A DNA stretch of 38,465 nt, taken from Prevotella sp. (GTDB taxonomy: Bacteria > Bacteroidota > Bacteroidia > Bacteroidales > Bacteroidaceae). A program made the position numbers and the translations under genes. The stretch lies in NCBI GenBank assembly GCA_017460765.1, contig JAFUAK010000219.1:1-38465 (forward strand), written 5' to 3'. The notes beneath the pieces were generated by a model, which had not been told where the DNA came from, ran no database searches, and worked only from the letters and a program-made list of their open reading frames with translations. Of this stretch, positions 17,145 through 25,264 are shown piece after piece. Each line of letters opens with the position of its first letter. Positions within the stretch are counted from its first letter, which is position 1.

Positions 17145-17156
17145 CCGAGTCGGTCA
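17136..17156 (-). terminator. Terminator of the thr operon, built on both stop codons
   Basis: The perfect palindrome TGACCGA-G-TCGGTCA at 17142-17156 begins with the mtgA stop TGA and ends with the yraN stop read on the minus strand. On the minus strand it is followed by TTTTTT, so it works as a rho-independent terminator in that direction. On the plus strand no U-tract follows. Confidence 0.75.
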
Positions 17157-17516
17157 ATACATAGGGATATCTTCTATATGAGTGATATCTGGTTGGCTGT
17201 TGCCTGGTGTGCCGACAACTGTTATTACGTCGAAACGTATTTCTTGATAGACATGTCTAGTTTTGACATAATAATTGATGACTGAGCGAAGATTACTTAT
17301 CTTCTTGTAGTCTACAGCATCTTCGGGCTCTCCAAATATCCGGTTGCGTCGGGTTTTAACTTCTACAAACACAATGATGTTCCCATTCTTCGCAATGATG
17401 TCTATATCCCGATGCCCTAATTTCCAGTCGCGCTCAATGATGACATAGCCTTTCTGTTGTAGAAATGCTGCAGCAAGTTCTTCACCCCATGCTCCAAGTT
17501 CGTTATGTGCTGCCAT
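17154..17516 (-). CDS. yraN: YraN family (UPF0102) nuclease-fold protein
   Basis: Small 120-residue protein of the UPF0102 family with a PD-(D/E)XK nuclease-like core: LGHRDIDIIAKNGNIIVFVEVKTRRN (about 33-58) contains the putative metal-binding D and the E-V-K triad. The N-terminal helix has the family signature GAWGEELAAAFLQQKGY. The biological role is not established; a part in nucleic acid processing is plausible. It overlaps the upstream methyltransferase gene by 14 bases and is the last gene of the minus-strand threonine operon. Confidence 0.9.
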   Translation of the reverse strand: MAAHNELGAWGEELAAAFLQQKGYVIIERDWKLGHRDIDIIAKNGNIIVFVEVKTRRNRIFGEPEDAVDYKKISNLRSVINYYVKTRHVYQEIRFDVITVVGTPGNSQPDITHIEDIPMY

Positions 17517-18336
17517 AGTTGTTCTGTTTTTTTAATTCCCAGAACGCAATAGCAGCCGCGGCAGCCACGTTGAGGGAGTCTACTTGATGGGACATGGGGA
17601 TGCGGACTACATAATCTGCATCTCTAATTGTTTGTTTAGGCAGACCATCACCTTCTGTACCCATTATAATGGCAAGTCGGTCTTGTTTTTTTAGAATAGG
17701 GTCGGAGAGAAAAATAGAATCATCCGTGAGAGCCATGGCAGCAGTCTTGAATCCCATGTCATGAAGTTGTTCATAGGTGTCAAGCCATGTCCAGGGCACT
17801 AAAAAAACACTACCCATCGAAACGCGGATGGCCCTTCGGTTAAGCGGGTCACAACTATCGCGGGTAAGTAAAACGGCATCGATATCTAAGGCGGCAGCAC
17901 AACGGAAGATGGCTCCGATGTTTGTTGTATCGCAAACAGCGTTGATAACGCAAATGCGACAGGCATTACGTAAAGTCTCTTGGATGGTTGGTTCGGTTTT
18001 GCGGCGCATGGCGCAGAGCACGCCACGGGTCAGCGTGTAACCCGTCAACGAAGCGAGTAATTCGCGCTCACCAGTATAAACAGGTATATTCCCACAACTA
18101 TCTATAATGTCTGCGGCATCTCCCTCGATGTGTTTTCGCTCGCAGAGAAGGGCCAACGGTTCATACCCGGCATTAAGTGCCACACGGATAACTTTCGGAC
18201 TTTCTGCAATGAAGATACCTTGATCTGCATTCAGCCTGTTCCGTAACTGAGGCTCTGTCAGTGTCGCAAACACCTCAACGCCTGGCTCTTGAAGCGATTG
18301 TATCTCAATTATACGTGCAATTCCTTTCTGATGCAA
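17503..18336 (-). CDS. TrmH/SpoU-family RNA 2'-O-methyltransferase
   Basis: SPOUT-class methyltransferase of 277 residues. An N-terminal substrate-binding domain (about 20-105) is followed by the knot domain with motif 1 CDTTNIGAIFRCAAAL (about 133-148), motif 2 LAIIMGTEGDGLP (about 222-234) and motif 3 IPMSHQVDSLNVAAAAAIAF (about 246-265), all intact. The family methylates ribose 2'-OH in rRNA or tRNA; the target nucleotide cannot be assigned. It is 15 bases downstream of thrC and overlaps yraN by 14 bases, so it is in the same transcript. The connection to threonine synthesis is probably only positional. Confidence 0.9.
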   Translation of the reverse strand: MHQKGIARIIEIQSLQEPGVEVFATLTEPQLRNRLNADQGIFIAESPKVIRVALNAGYEPLALLCERKHIEGDAADIIDSCGNIPVYTGERELLASLTGYTLTRGVLCAMRRKTEPTIQETLRNACRICVINAVCDTTNIGAIFRCAAALDIDAVLLTRDSCDPLNRRAIRVSMGSVFLVPWTWLDTYEQLHDMGFKTAAMALTDDSIFLSDPILKKQDRLAIIMGTEGDGLPKQTIRDADYVVRIPMSHQVDSLNVAAAAAIAFWELKKQNNYGST

Positions 18337-18351
18337 AATTGCCCCCCTTCC

Positions 18352-19680
18352 TTATTGCCTCAATAGATACTGTTTGAAGTTTGCAAAGTCTTTGGGCATT
18401 GGTATACTTTGTTTCTGACCTTCCATGAAAGCGGCAAGACGATTGGGAATCTCTACGTTGATGCCGAGTATATCATCTACCTTTTCCTTGAACTTTGCAG
18501 GATGTGCAGTTTCGCAGAAGATACCCACTTCTCCAGATTTCAGTCCTTCCACGAGAGCCTGGTATCCACAGGCACCATGAGGATCAAGGATATAGTTAGT
18601 ATCTTGATAACAATGACGCATAGTTTCACGAATCTGGTTATCGTTGAAGGTCGCACCACTTATCAGACGAATAATGGCAGCGTGAGTATCTTCTGCAGAT
18701 AGTTTGCCATTTTGCGAATAGAGGTTCAGAATACGAGCGAAGTTTGAGGGATCGCCTACGTCCATGGCGTTGGCGAGTGTCTGTATACTGGCTTTGGGCT
18801 CATACTTACCGGTCTGCAAGTATTTGTAGAAAATGTCGTTGGCATTGTTAGCAGCGATAAAGCGCTTGATGGGTAGCCCTTGCTGTTGCCCAAAGAGAGC
18901 AGCACAGATATTACCAAAGTTGCCTGAAGGTACACACATCACAAGGTTGCCTGCCTTACCCAAGGCTTTCATACGGGCATAGGCATTAAAATAATAGAAT
19001 GCCTGTGGCAGGAAACGGGCCACGTTGATAGAGTTCGCCGAAGTCAGTTTCATGTGCTGATTCAGTTCTACGTCCATGAAGGCATTTTTTACTAACGCTT
19101 GGCAATCGTCAAAAACACCATCCACTTCGATGGCTGTGATGTTCTGGCCCAACGTTGTGAATTGGCACTCCTGTATTGGACTGACCTTTCCCTTTGGATA
19201 GAGTACATATACATGGATGCCATCTACGCCGAGAAAACCATTGGCTACGGCAGAACCCGTATCACCAGAAGTGGCAACAAGGACGTTGACTTGTTCATGC
19301 ACTCCCTCCTGACGGATAAAATATTGCAGTAGCCGAGCCATGAAACGGGCCCCCACATCCTTGAAGGCAAGGGTGGGGCCGTGGAAGAGTTCCAGGGTAT
19401 AGATGTTATCCTTGATTTTGACAACGGGACAATCGAATGAGAGAGTGTCGTAGACAATCTTCTTCAGCGACTCAGCATCTACATCCTCACCGAAGAAAGC
19501 ATCGGCTACGGTATAGGCTATCTCTTGGAACGTCTTGGTCTCGATGTTATCGAAGAAATCCTTTGGCAGTTGTTTGATTTTTTCGGGCATATAGAGACCG
19601 CGGTCTTCTGCCAGACCTTTTACAACTGCTTTGTGCAGGTCGGCACCAGGGGCTTTGCCATTTGTGCTATAATAATGCAT
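18352..19680 (-). CDS. thrC: Threonine synthase
   Basis: PLP enzyme that converts O-phosphohomoserine to threonine and phosphate. The 442-residue protein starts MHYYSTNGKAP, the characteristic N-terminus of the class. The PLP lysine is in HGPTLAFKDVGARFMARLL (about 103-121). TSGDTGSAVANGF and CVPSGNFGNICA (about 232-243) form the phosphate cradle. It is the third gene of the operon, three bases after the homoserine-kinase candidate, so all dedicated steps from aspartate appear together except aspartate-semialdehyde dehydrogenase. Confidence 0.97.
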   Translation of the reverse strand: MHYYSTNGKAPGADLHKAVVKGLAEDRGLYMPEKIKQLPKDFFDNIETKTFQEIAYTVADAFFGEDVDAESLKKIVYDTLSFDCPVVKIKDNIYTLELFHGPTLAFKDVGARFMARLLQYFIRQEGVHEQVNVLVATSGDTGSAVANGFLGVDGIHVYVLYPKGKVSPIQECQFTTLGQNITAIEVDGVFDDCQALVKNAFMDVELNQHMKLTSANSINVARFLPQAFYYFNAYARMKALGKAGNLVMCVPSGNFGNICAALFGQQQGLPIKRFIAANNANDIFYKYLQTGKYEPKASIQTLANAMDVGDPSNFARILNLYSQNGKLSAEDTHAAIIRLISGATFNDNQIRETMRHCYQDTNYILDPHGACGYQALVEGLKSGEVGIFCETAHPAKFKEKVDDILGINVEIPNRLAAFMEGQKQSIPMPKDFANFKQYLLRQ

Positions 19681-19683
19681 ATC

Positions 19684-20946
19684 CTATTCTATTTTCATTA
19701 ATGCTTGCATAAATTCATTCAGTTTCAGCAAACCGTATGAGCCGCTGACACAACTGGTCTCATCGTACTGTTGCACATCGTCGGGCTCAATCCCGCGATA
19801 CCAGATGAGGAAGGGTACGGGCTGTCCTACATGGATGCGCATCTCCACAGGTGTCAAATGATCGGGGAGAACGGCTATACAGACAGGTTCAGACCATTGC
19901 GACACCTCTTTATATATAGGGGCAATAAGGCGCTGATCAAGATACCCGATGGTTTTCAGTTTTAAATCAAGGTCGCCGTCATGTCCGGCTTCGTCACTTG
20001 CTTCCACGTGGACAAACACGAAATCATCCTGTTTAAGCGCGTCGATAGCAGCCTGTGCCTTACCTTCATAGTTGGTATTGGCAAGCCCTGTTGCTCCCTC
20101 GACCTCCACGATTTTCAGTCCAGCATAGTGGCCGATACCTCGGATGAGATCTACGGCAGAGATGACAGTTCCAGACTTGACTTGTGGATACTGCTGCATG
20201 AGTGTGTCCATCGACGGACGATAACCACCGCTCCAGGGCCAGATGCTGTTAGCCTGACGTTCTCCTCGCTTGGCTCTTTCCTGATTGAAAGGATGGTTGG
20301 TGAGAAGTTGCTGCGACTTCAGGATCATATCATTGATAAGGTCTGCTGTATGCTGGGCTGTCAGGCGTCCTGCTTCGATGGGGGCATTTTCCTCAGGCTT
20401 GACCAACAATCCACGCCACGGTTCATTTGGATGGTCGTGGGGTGGGGCACAGACGATATGCTTTGAGCCGCCTTTGATGACGAGTAGATGACGGTACTGA
20501 ATACCTGTAATGAACTTGACACGCTCGCAGCCTTCTTTTTCGTTAATCGACTTGGCAAGGTGCTCATTGAGATACTCGATAAGTACGCGGGCATCTTCTG
20601 TCTCCAGATTGCCACCGTTGTGGGTAATGATCTTGCCATCCTCAAGCGTGATGATGTTGCAGCGGATAGCAAAGTCGTCATCCGCCATTTCATATCCGAT
20701 AGAGGCCGCCTCCAATGGGCCACGCCCCTCGTATACCTTATTCAAGTCATAGCCGAGGATAGCCGTATTAGCCACTTCCGACCCTGGTGGGAATCCCTCA
20801 GGGACGGTGATAAGCCGTCCGCAGCGGCCTTCACGGGCCAACTGGTCCATCATGGGCTTACAGGCATATTGCAATAGAGTCTTCCCACCGAGTCGCTCGA
20901 CGGGAAGATCTGCCATGCCATCACCCAAAATAATGATGTGCTTCAT
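19684..20946 (-). CDS. ApgM-like phosphoglycerate mutase family protein; likely homoserine kinase
   Basis: Alkaline-phosphatase-superfamily protein of 420 residues, COG3635 type. Metal-site motifs are visible: ILGDGMAD (6-13), the nucleophile serine in PPGSEVANTAILGYD (about 53-67), HVEASDEAGHDGDLDLK (about 315-331), and LPDHLTPV (about 360). By sequence it would be called cofactor-independent phosphoglycerate mutase. However, it lies exactly between thrA and thrC, with a one-base overlap (TAATG) on one side and three bases on the other, and no GHMP-type thrB is present in the window. Genetic work in Bacteroides, as I recall, supports homoserine kinase activity for the equivalent gene. I favour that role; mutase activity remains the alternative. 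Confidence 0.85.
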   Translation of the reverse strand: MKHIIILGDGMADLPVERLGGKTLLQYACKPMMDQLAREGRCGRLITVPEGFPPGSEVANTAILGYDLNKVYEGRGPLEAASIGYEMADDDFAIRCNIITLEDGKIITHNGGNLETEDARVLIEYLNEHLAKSINEKEGCERVKFITGIQYRHLLVIKGGSKHIVCAPPHDHPNEPWRGLLVKPEENAPIEAGRLTAQHTADLINDMILKSQQLLTNHPFNQERAKRGERQANSIWPWSGGYRPSMDTLMQQYPQVKSGTVISAVDLIRGIGHYAGLKIVEVEGATGLANTNYEGKAQAAIDALKQDDFVFVHVEASDEAGHDGDLDLKLKTIGYLDQRLIAPIYKEVSQWSEPVCIAVLPDHLTPVEMRIHVGQPVPFLIWYRGIEPDDVQQYDETSCVSGSYGLLKLNEFMQALMKIE

Positions 20947-23387
20947 TAGATATTCGCGATTGACATAATATTGGCGAAGACACCTGCTGCCGTAACAGCG
21001 GCACCTGCTCCATAGCCTTGGATGAGCATGGGGTATTCTTTATAGCGCTCAGTAGTCAGCAGCACGATGTTGTTGGAGCCTTCAAGACCGTAGAACGGAT
21101 GTCCGTATGGGACTTCTTTCAGGGCTACATTGGTCTTGCCATTCTCCATCGTAGCCACAAAGCGCCAGCGCTTGTTTTCTGCCTCCAGAACTTTACGCCT
21201 GGCCTCAAAGTCGGCATCCAATTCAGGCAGACGCTTCCAGAAGTCATCAAGCGAGCCCTCGAAATAGTCGTTGGGCACGAATAGATGTTTCTCCACATCC
21301 TCCTGTTCCACTTTATACCCGGCTTCACGGGTGAGGATAACCAGTTTGCGGATTACGTCGGTACCGCTGAGGTCAATACGTGGATCGGGCTCAGAATAAC
21401 GCTCTTCCTTGGCTCGACGTACAGTCTCAGAGAAGGGTACGTCGGCTGCTATCTCATTAAAGATGAAGTTCAGCGTACCGCTTAGGATGGCTTCAATTTT
21501 CAGAATCTTGTCACCCGAATTGCACAGGTCGTTGATGGTACCGATGATTGGAAGACCAGCACCTACGTTGGTCTCGTAGCGGAACCAGACACCACGGTCA
21601 CGAGCCGTCTGTTTCAGTTTCAGATAACTGTCATAGTCGCTGGACGCTGCAATCTTATTGGCTGCAACAACGGAAATATTGTGCTCTAAGAAAGTCTGAT
21701 ATAGTGTGGCAATCTGCCTGCTGGCCGTACAGTCGACAAAGACGCTGTTGAATATATTCATCTTGACGATCTCGTCGCGCATGTGCTCCGTATTGGCAGG
21801 ATAGCCAGCACGCAGAATCTCCATATAGTTGTTTAGGTCGATGCCATCGCGGTCGAGAACGAAGTTGTCCACATCCGAAATACCCACCACGTTCAATTTC
21901 AGGCGCTTTGTCTGCATTAGATACTGTTGTTGGGTACGGATCTGTTCGAGCAGCATGCCGCCCACAGTACCGATACCGCAGATAAAGATATTGAGTACCT
22001 TGTATTCTGACAGGAAGAACGAATCGTGGAGCACGTTGAGCGACTTACGCAAGAACTTGCCGTCAACCACGAACGAAATGTTCGTTTCAGATGCACCTTG
22101 GGCACAAGCAATCACGCTGATACCTGAACGTCCCAATGTGCCAAATAGTTTTCCTGCAATACCAGGTGTCTGTTTCATGTTCTCACCTACGATAGCGATA
22201 GTAGCCAGCCCACTCTCTACTTGCATGGGATACATGGCTCCCGTCTCAATCTCCTTGGCAAATTCTGCGTTCAGCACTTCTGCTGCGGCTTCTGCATCCT
22301 CATCACGCACACCGATAGAGGTTGAGTTCTCGGAAGAGGCCTGCGACACCATGAACACAGAAATTCCCTTGTTGGCAAGAGTAGTGAAAATACGGCGATT
22401 TACACCTATCACACCCACCATCGAGAGACCTGTCACCGTGATTAGTGTCGTACCCTTGATACTGGAGATTCCTTTGATAGGTTTATTATCGTCTTCTATC
22501 TTGTCTTTGATGAGGGTGCCCGGATGTTCAGGGTTGAAAGTGTTCTTCACCTTGATGGGAATGTTCTTGACACAGACCGGATAGATGGTCGGTGGATAAA
22601 TCACCTTCGCACCGAAGTTGCAAAGTTCCATCGCTTCAACGTACGAAAGTTCATTGATTGTATAAGCCGTCTTGATCACTTTTGGATCGGCTGTCATAAA
22701 ACCGTCCACATCCGTCCAGATCTCCAGCACCTCAGCATTTAGCACGGCAGCAATGATAGAGGCAGTATAGTCGCTTCCGCCGCGGCCCAGATTGGTGGTC
22801 TCGTGACTTTCGTTATCTCTGGCTATAAATCCTGGTACCACATAGACATGCTTGTCGTTCAGTTCCTTAAAAGTCTCCTTGACGAGTTGTGTGGTCAGTT
22901 CCATGTCCACCACATGCTTACCTTGTTTCTTTTCTGTGCGGATAAAGTCGCGGGAGTTCATGCGGATGCCATTCTTGACGATGGCAGCCACGATGTGGGA
23001 ACTCAGGCGCTCACCATACGAAACGATGGTATCCTCCGTCTTTTTCGATAGGTCATGAATCAGATAAACACCATAGTAAATACTCTTCAACTGCTCAAAG
23101 AGACTATCTACATTATTAAATAAGTCAATGCGCTTTTTCTCGTCCGTAATAACGGCCTCAATCATCTGGTGGTGGCGGGTCACCATCGCGTCGAATTCGT
23201 CACGATAATGTTCATCGCCGTTCTTGGCCATCTGTGATGTGGCGATCAGTTTGTCGGTGATGCCGTCCAGTGCACTAACTACTACTACGACAGGTTGCGT
23301 CCGAGCCTCTGTCTCCACAATTTTTTTCAAGCTAAGAATGCTTTTTACGGAACCTACGGACGTTCCGCCGAATTTCATTACTTTCAT
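20946..23387 (-). CDS. thrA: Bifunctional aspartokinase / homoserine dehydrogenase
   Basis: Fusion of 813 residues catalysing the first and third steps from aspartate towards threonine. Aspartokinase occupies about 1-300 (KFGGTSVGSV at 4-13, the ATP-site motif, and GRGGSDYTAS). Paired ACT domains (about 315-450) are the expected site of threonine feedback. Homoserine dehydrogenase follows from about 465, opening with the NAD(P) motif ICGIGTVGGMLLEQI and including the CTASR and AANKIA stretches. The frame stays open 69 bases further upstream, but I start at ATG 23387 because MKVMKFGGTSVG is the universal N-terminus and the longer version would begin at or before the promoter. It heads the five-gene minus-strand operon. 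Confidence 0.97.
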   Translation of the reverse strand: MKVMKFGGTSVGSVKSILSLKKIVETEARTQPVVVVVSALDGITDKLIATSQMAKNGDEHYRDEFDAMVTRHHQMIEAVITDEKKRIDLFNNVDSLFEQLKSIYYGVYLIHDLSKKTEDTIVSYGERLSSHIVAAIVKNGIRMNSRDFIRTEKKQGKHVVDMELTTQLVKETFKELNDKHVYVVPGFIARDNESHETTNLGRGGSDYTASIIAAVLNAEVLEIWTDVDGFMTADPKVIKTAYTINELSYVEAMELCNFGAKVIYPPTIYPVCVKNIPIKVKNTFNPEHPGTLIKDKIEDDNKPIKGISSIKGTTLITVTGLSMVGVIGVNRRIFTTLANKGISVFMVSQASSENSTSIGVRDEDAEAAAEVLNAEFAKEIETGAMYPMQVESGLATIAIVGENMKQTPGIAGKLFGTLGRSGISVIACAQGASETNISFVVDGKFLRKSLNVLHDSFFLSEYKVLNIFICGIGTVGGMLLEQIRTQQQYLMQTKRLKLNVVGISDVDNFVLDRDGIDLNNYMEILRAGYPANTEHMRDEIVKMNIFNSVFVDCTASRQIATLYQTFLEHNISVVAANKIAASSDYDSYLKLKQTARDRGVWFRYETNVGAGLPIIGTINDLCNSGDKILKIEAILSGTLNFIFNEIAADVPFSETVRRAKEERYSEPDPRIDLSGTDVIRKLVILTREAGYKVEQEDVEKHLFVPNDYFEGSLDDFWKRLPELDADFEARRKVLEAENKRWRFVATMENGKTNVALKEVPYGHPFYGLEGSNNIVLLTTERYKEYPMLIQGYGAGAAVTAAGVFANIMSIANI

Positions 23388-23453
23388 ATTCCTATGCAAT
23401 TTATCTTGCCCGATAGTACCCCTCAACAAGCGGGGCTTTCTCCATCGGCGGTG

Positions 23454-23461
23454 CAAAGGTA
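23454..23461 (-). promoter_or_regulatory. Promoter -7 box for the thrA operon
   Basis: The minus strand reads TACCTTTG then C, an exact -7 match 67 bases upstream of the thrA ATG. The leader of about 60 bases contains a weak CCCC/GGGG hairpin at 23419-23435 and a 14-codon frame without threonine enrichment, so no attenuator is supported. Confidence 0.65.
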
Positions 23462-23547
23462 CTGCATTTTTTTCATTCTTATATCATCTTTATTAAGTTT
23501 TTTGCGTTAATCTTCCAAAAACTTGTCGGTATTTCGGCTTTATTTAG

Positions 23548-23555
23548 TACTTTTG
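23548..23555 (+). promoter_or_regulatory. Promoter -7 box for the GH25 gene
   Basis: TACTTTTG followed by C is an exact -7 match; CTTG at 23522-23525 may be the -33 element with spacing 22. Transcription would start near 23562, which fixes the GH25 start at the ATG at 23577 rather than the upstream in-frame codon at 23523. Confidence 0.65.
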
Positions 23556-23576
23556 CGGCTCAAAAATAGAAAAACG

Positions 23577-24425
23577 ATGAAAAAACTCTGCATATTATTG
23601 GCCATGCTGACCGTTCTGCTGACGATTGGTGAAGCCTCTGCCCAGCGCAGAAGAAATACCAAGACGCATAGTCGTCATAAGACACATCGCACGGTGAAGA
23701 AAAAGTCTAGGAAGAAGAAAACGGCGAAACCCGTCAAGAAAATAACACCCATCGATCCGCGTTTGGATGACCCGGACTATGATCCTTTCCTGCAATGTGA
23801 GGATACCTGTGGGCATGTACACGGTATTGACTTATCTCACTATCAGGGAGAAGTTTTTTGGGAGACTGTCGGCGAGAATACAAAAATGGCATACGTCTAT
23901 CTGAAGGCAACGGAAGGTGGCGACAGGATAGACGACCGCTATGAAAGGAATATCGACTTGGCACACCGCTATGGCTTGAAAGTAGGCTCCTATCATTTCT
24001 TTCGGCCGAAGAGCCCCCTGATACAGCAACTTGAAAATTTCAAGACCCAATGTCGTCCCGGTGAACAGGATCTGATACCGATGATTGATATCGAGACCAC
24101 AGGCGGCTTGCCTACTGATGTGTTCTGTGATTCGCTCATCACATTCTTGGGATTAGTCGAGCAGGCCTATCGTCAGCAGCCATTAATCTATACTTATCGG
24201 AATTTCTACAACAAGCATCTTGTAGGTAAACTCGATGATTACAAACTTATGATTGCAATGTACACGCCGGAGGAGCCTGTTTTGGCTGATGGACGCGACA
24301 TAACGATGTGGCAATATACTAGTAAGGGACGAATCGTTGGAGTCAATGGTTATGTCGACAAGAGTCGCTTCCTTGGAGAACATGGCCTGCGTGAAATACG
24401 TTTCCGCCACATTTTCCCCAAATAA
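23577..24425 (+). CDS. Exported GH25 lysozyme-like muramidase
   Basis: Predicted secreted N-acetylmuramidase of 282 residues. A signal peptide (about 1-22) ends at EASAQ. A strongly basic linker of about 30 residues follows (R/K/H-rich, about 24-56). The GH25 domain runs from about 80: HGIDLSHYQGEVFWE with the conserved D near the start, YVYLKATEGGDRID, VGSYHFFRP, and the catalytic-site segment MIDIETTGG (about 178-186). It closes with ADGRDITMWQYTSKG and the family's GVNGYVDKSRFLG. It should cleave beta-1,4 MurNAc-GlcNAc bonds. It has its own promoter and ends three bases before the convergent gene. Confidence 0.93.
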   Translation: MKKLCILLAMLTVLLTIGEASAQRRRNTKTHSRHKTHRTVKKKSRKKKTAKPVKKITPIDPRLDDPDYDPFLQCEDTCGHVHGIDLSHYQGEVFWETVGENTKMAYVYLKATEGGDRIDDRYERNIDLAHRYGLKVGSYHFFRPKSPLIQQLENFKTQCRPGEQDLIPMIDIETTGGLPTDVFCDSLITFLGLVEQAYRQQPLIYTYRNFYNKHLVGKLDDYKLMIAMYTPEEPVLADGRDITMWQYTSKGRIVGVNGYVDKSRFLGEHGLREIRFRHIFPK

Positions 24426-24428
24426 TTC

Positions 24429-25262
24429 TTATTCCTCAATATGGGAGAGGGAGTGAACAAAGGAAGCAAAGAAGTTTGTAACGCTTTCAGAGGGGAAAAA
24501 ACGGAAATAGCGCGCAGAACGACGTACATGACTGAACATGGCCGTTGTGTTACTGTTGTGTACGAAGATACTGTCAGCATCCTGTGAAAAATACCAGTCG
24601 TGCGATCGGGTGTTTGTAAATTCCAGTAACTCTTGTGCGATGTCTTCGACACGCTTGTCCTTCTTGTCTTGCATAAAGGGGATGTCTTCTTTCTGAAAAC
24701 CATAAAGCAGGGTGAGAAACTCACCTTCTAACTGGCTCATTTGCGAAAGATTCAAACTTGCGATCCATTTTCTTAACATGTCAAAGTCCACCTTGTTGCC
24801 TTGTTGTTTCAGGTATAGCCCCAGTTCCAGCAATTGGCGGATGGGCATTCCCTCATTGAGAATATGGCGCACGATGCTGATAATCAGAAGTAGCAGGTGG
24901 CGAGTCATTGTGTCAGAATGCTCATCATCGAGTATGATCTGTAACTTATGGTTCAGCATGGGGTTTGTCAGATGGTCAGGTCGCAGGAATTCATCTTCTT
25001 CCTCGTCAAGTGTCTGTTTCCCCTTTCTGGCTTCTTCGGCTGCTTTCTGCCAGACTACCCATTGTTTATCCGTGAGATGGAGAAAGAATTGGTTTTTGCT
25101 GCGCTGAATGCCTTCATAGGCATAGATGACGACATCATGCATGACGGCAAGTTGATAGAGACAGTCCCATTTGAAGGCAGACATTGCCTCCATTTGCTCG
25201 TCTGTGCAGAAAGCACCGTTCCTCAATAACCTGAAGAGGTTACGCTGTACTATATCCATCAT
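24429..25262 (-). CDS. Helical protein of unknown function, possibly nucleotidyltransferase-related
   Basis: A 277-residue predicted cytoplasmic protein, mostly helical, without signal peptide or membrane segment. The opening (IVQRNLFRLLRNGAFCTDEQMEAMSAFKW) and the end (SARYFRFFPSESVTNFF) remind me of uncharacterised Bacteroidetes proteins related to the NTP_transf_5 group. The nucleotidyltransferase motif (GS plus paired aspartates) is not visible, so I do not assign that activity. An acidic, K-rich central stretch lies at about 75-95. It starts two bases after the antiporter gene stop and has no promoter of its own, so it is probably the last gene of the lacI-uxaA-nhaC transcript. Start is ATG 25262 or the next codon. 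Confidence 0.7.
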   Translation of the reverse strand: MMDIVQRNLFRLLRNGAFCTDEQMEAMSAFKWDCLYQLAVMHDVVIYAYEGIQRSKNQFFLHLTDKQWVVWQKAAEEARKGKQTLDEEEDEFLRPDHLTNPMLNHKLQIILDDEHSDTMTRHLLLLIISIVRHILNEGMPIRQLLELGLYLKQQGNKVDFDMLRKWIASLNLSQMSQLEGEFLTLLYGFQKEDIPFMQDKKDKRVEDIAQELLEFTNTRSHDWYFSQDADSIFVHNSNTTAMFSHVRRSARYFRFFPSESVTNFFASFVHSLSHIEE

Positions 25263-25264
25263 GT

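Noticed and set aside
23401..23445. A 14-codon frame (MEKAPLVEGYYRAR) in the thrA leader, as a possible attenuator peptide
   Set aside because: It has no threonine or isoleucine codons and the nearby CCCC/GGGG hairpin lacks a U-tract.
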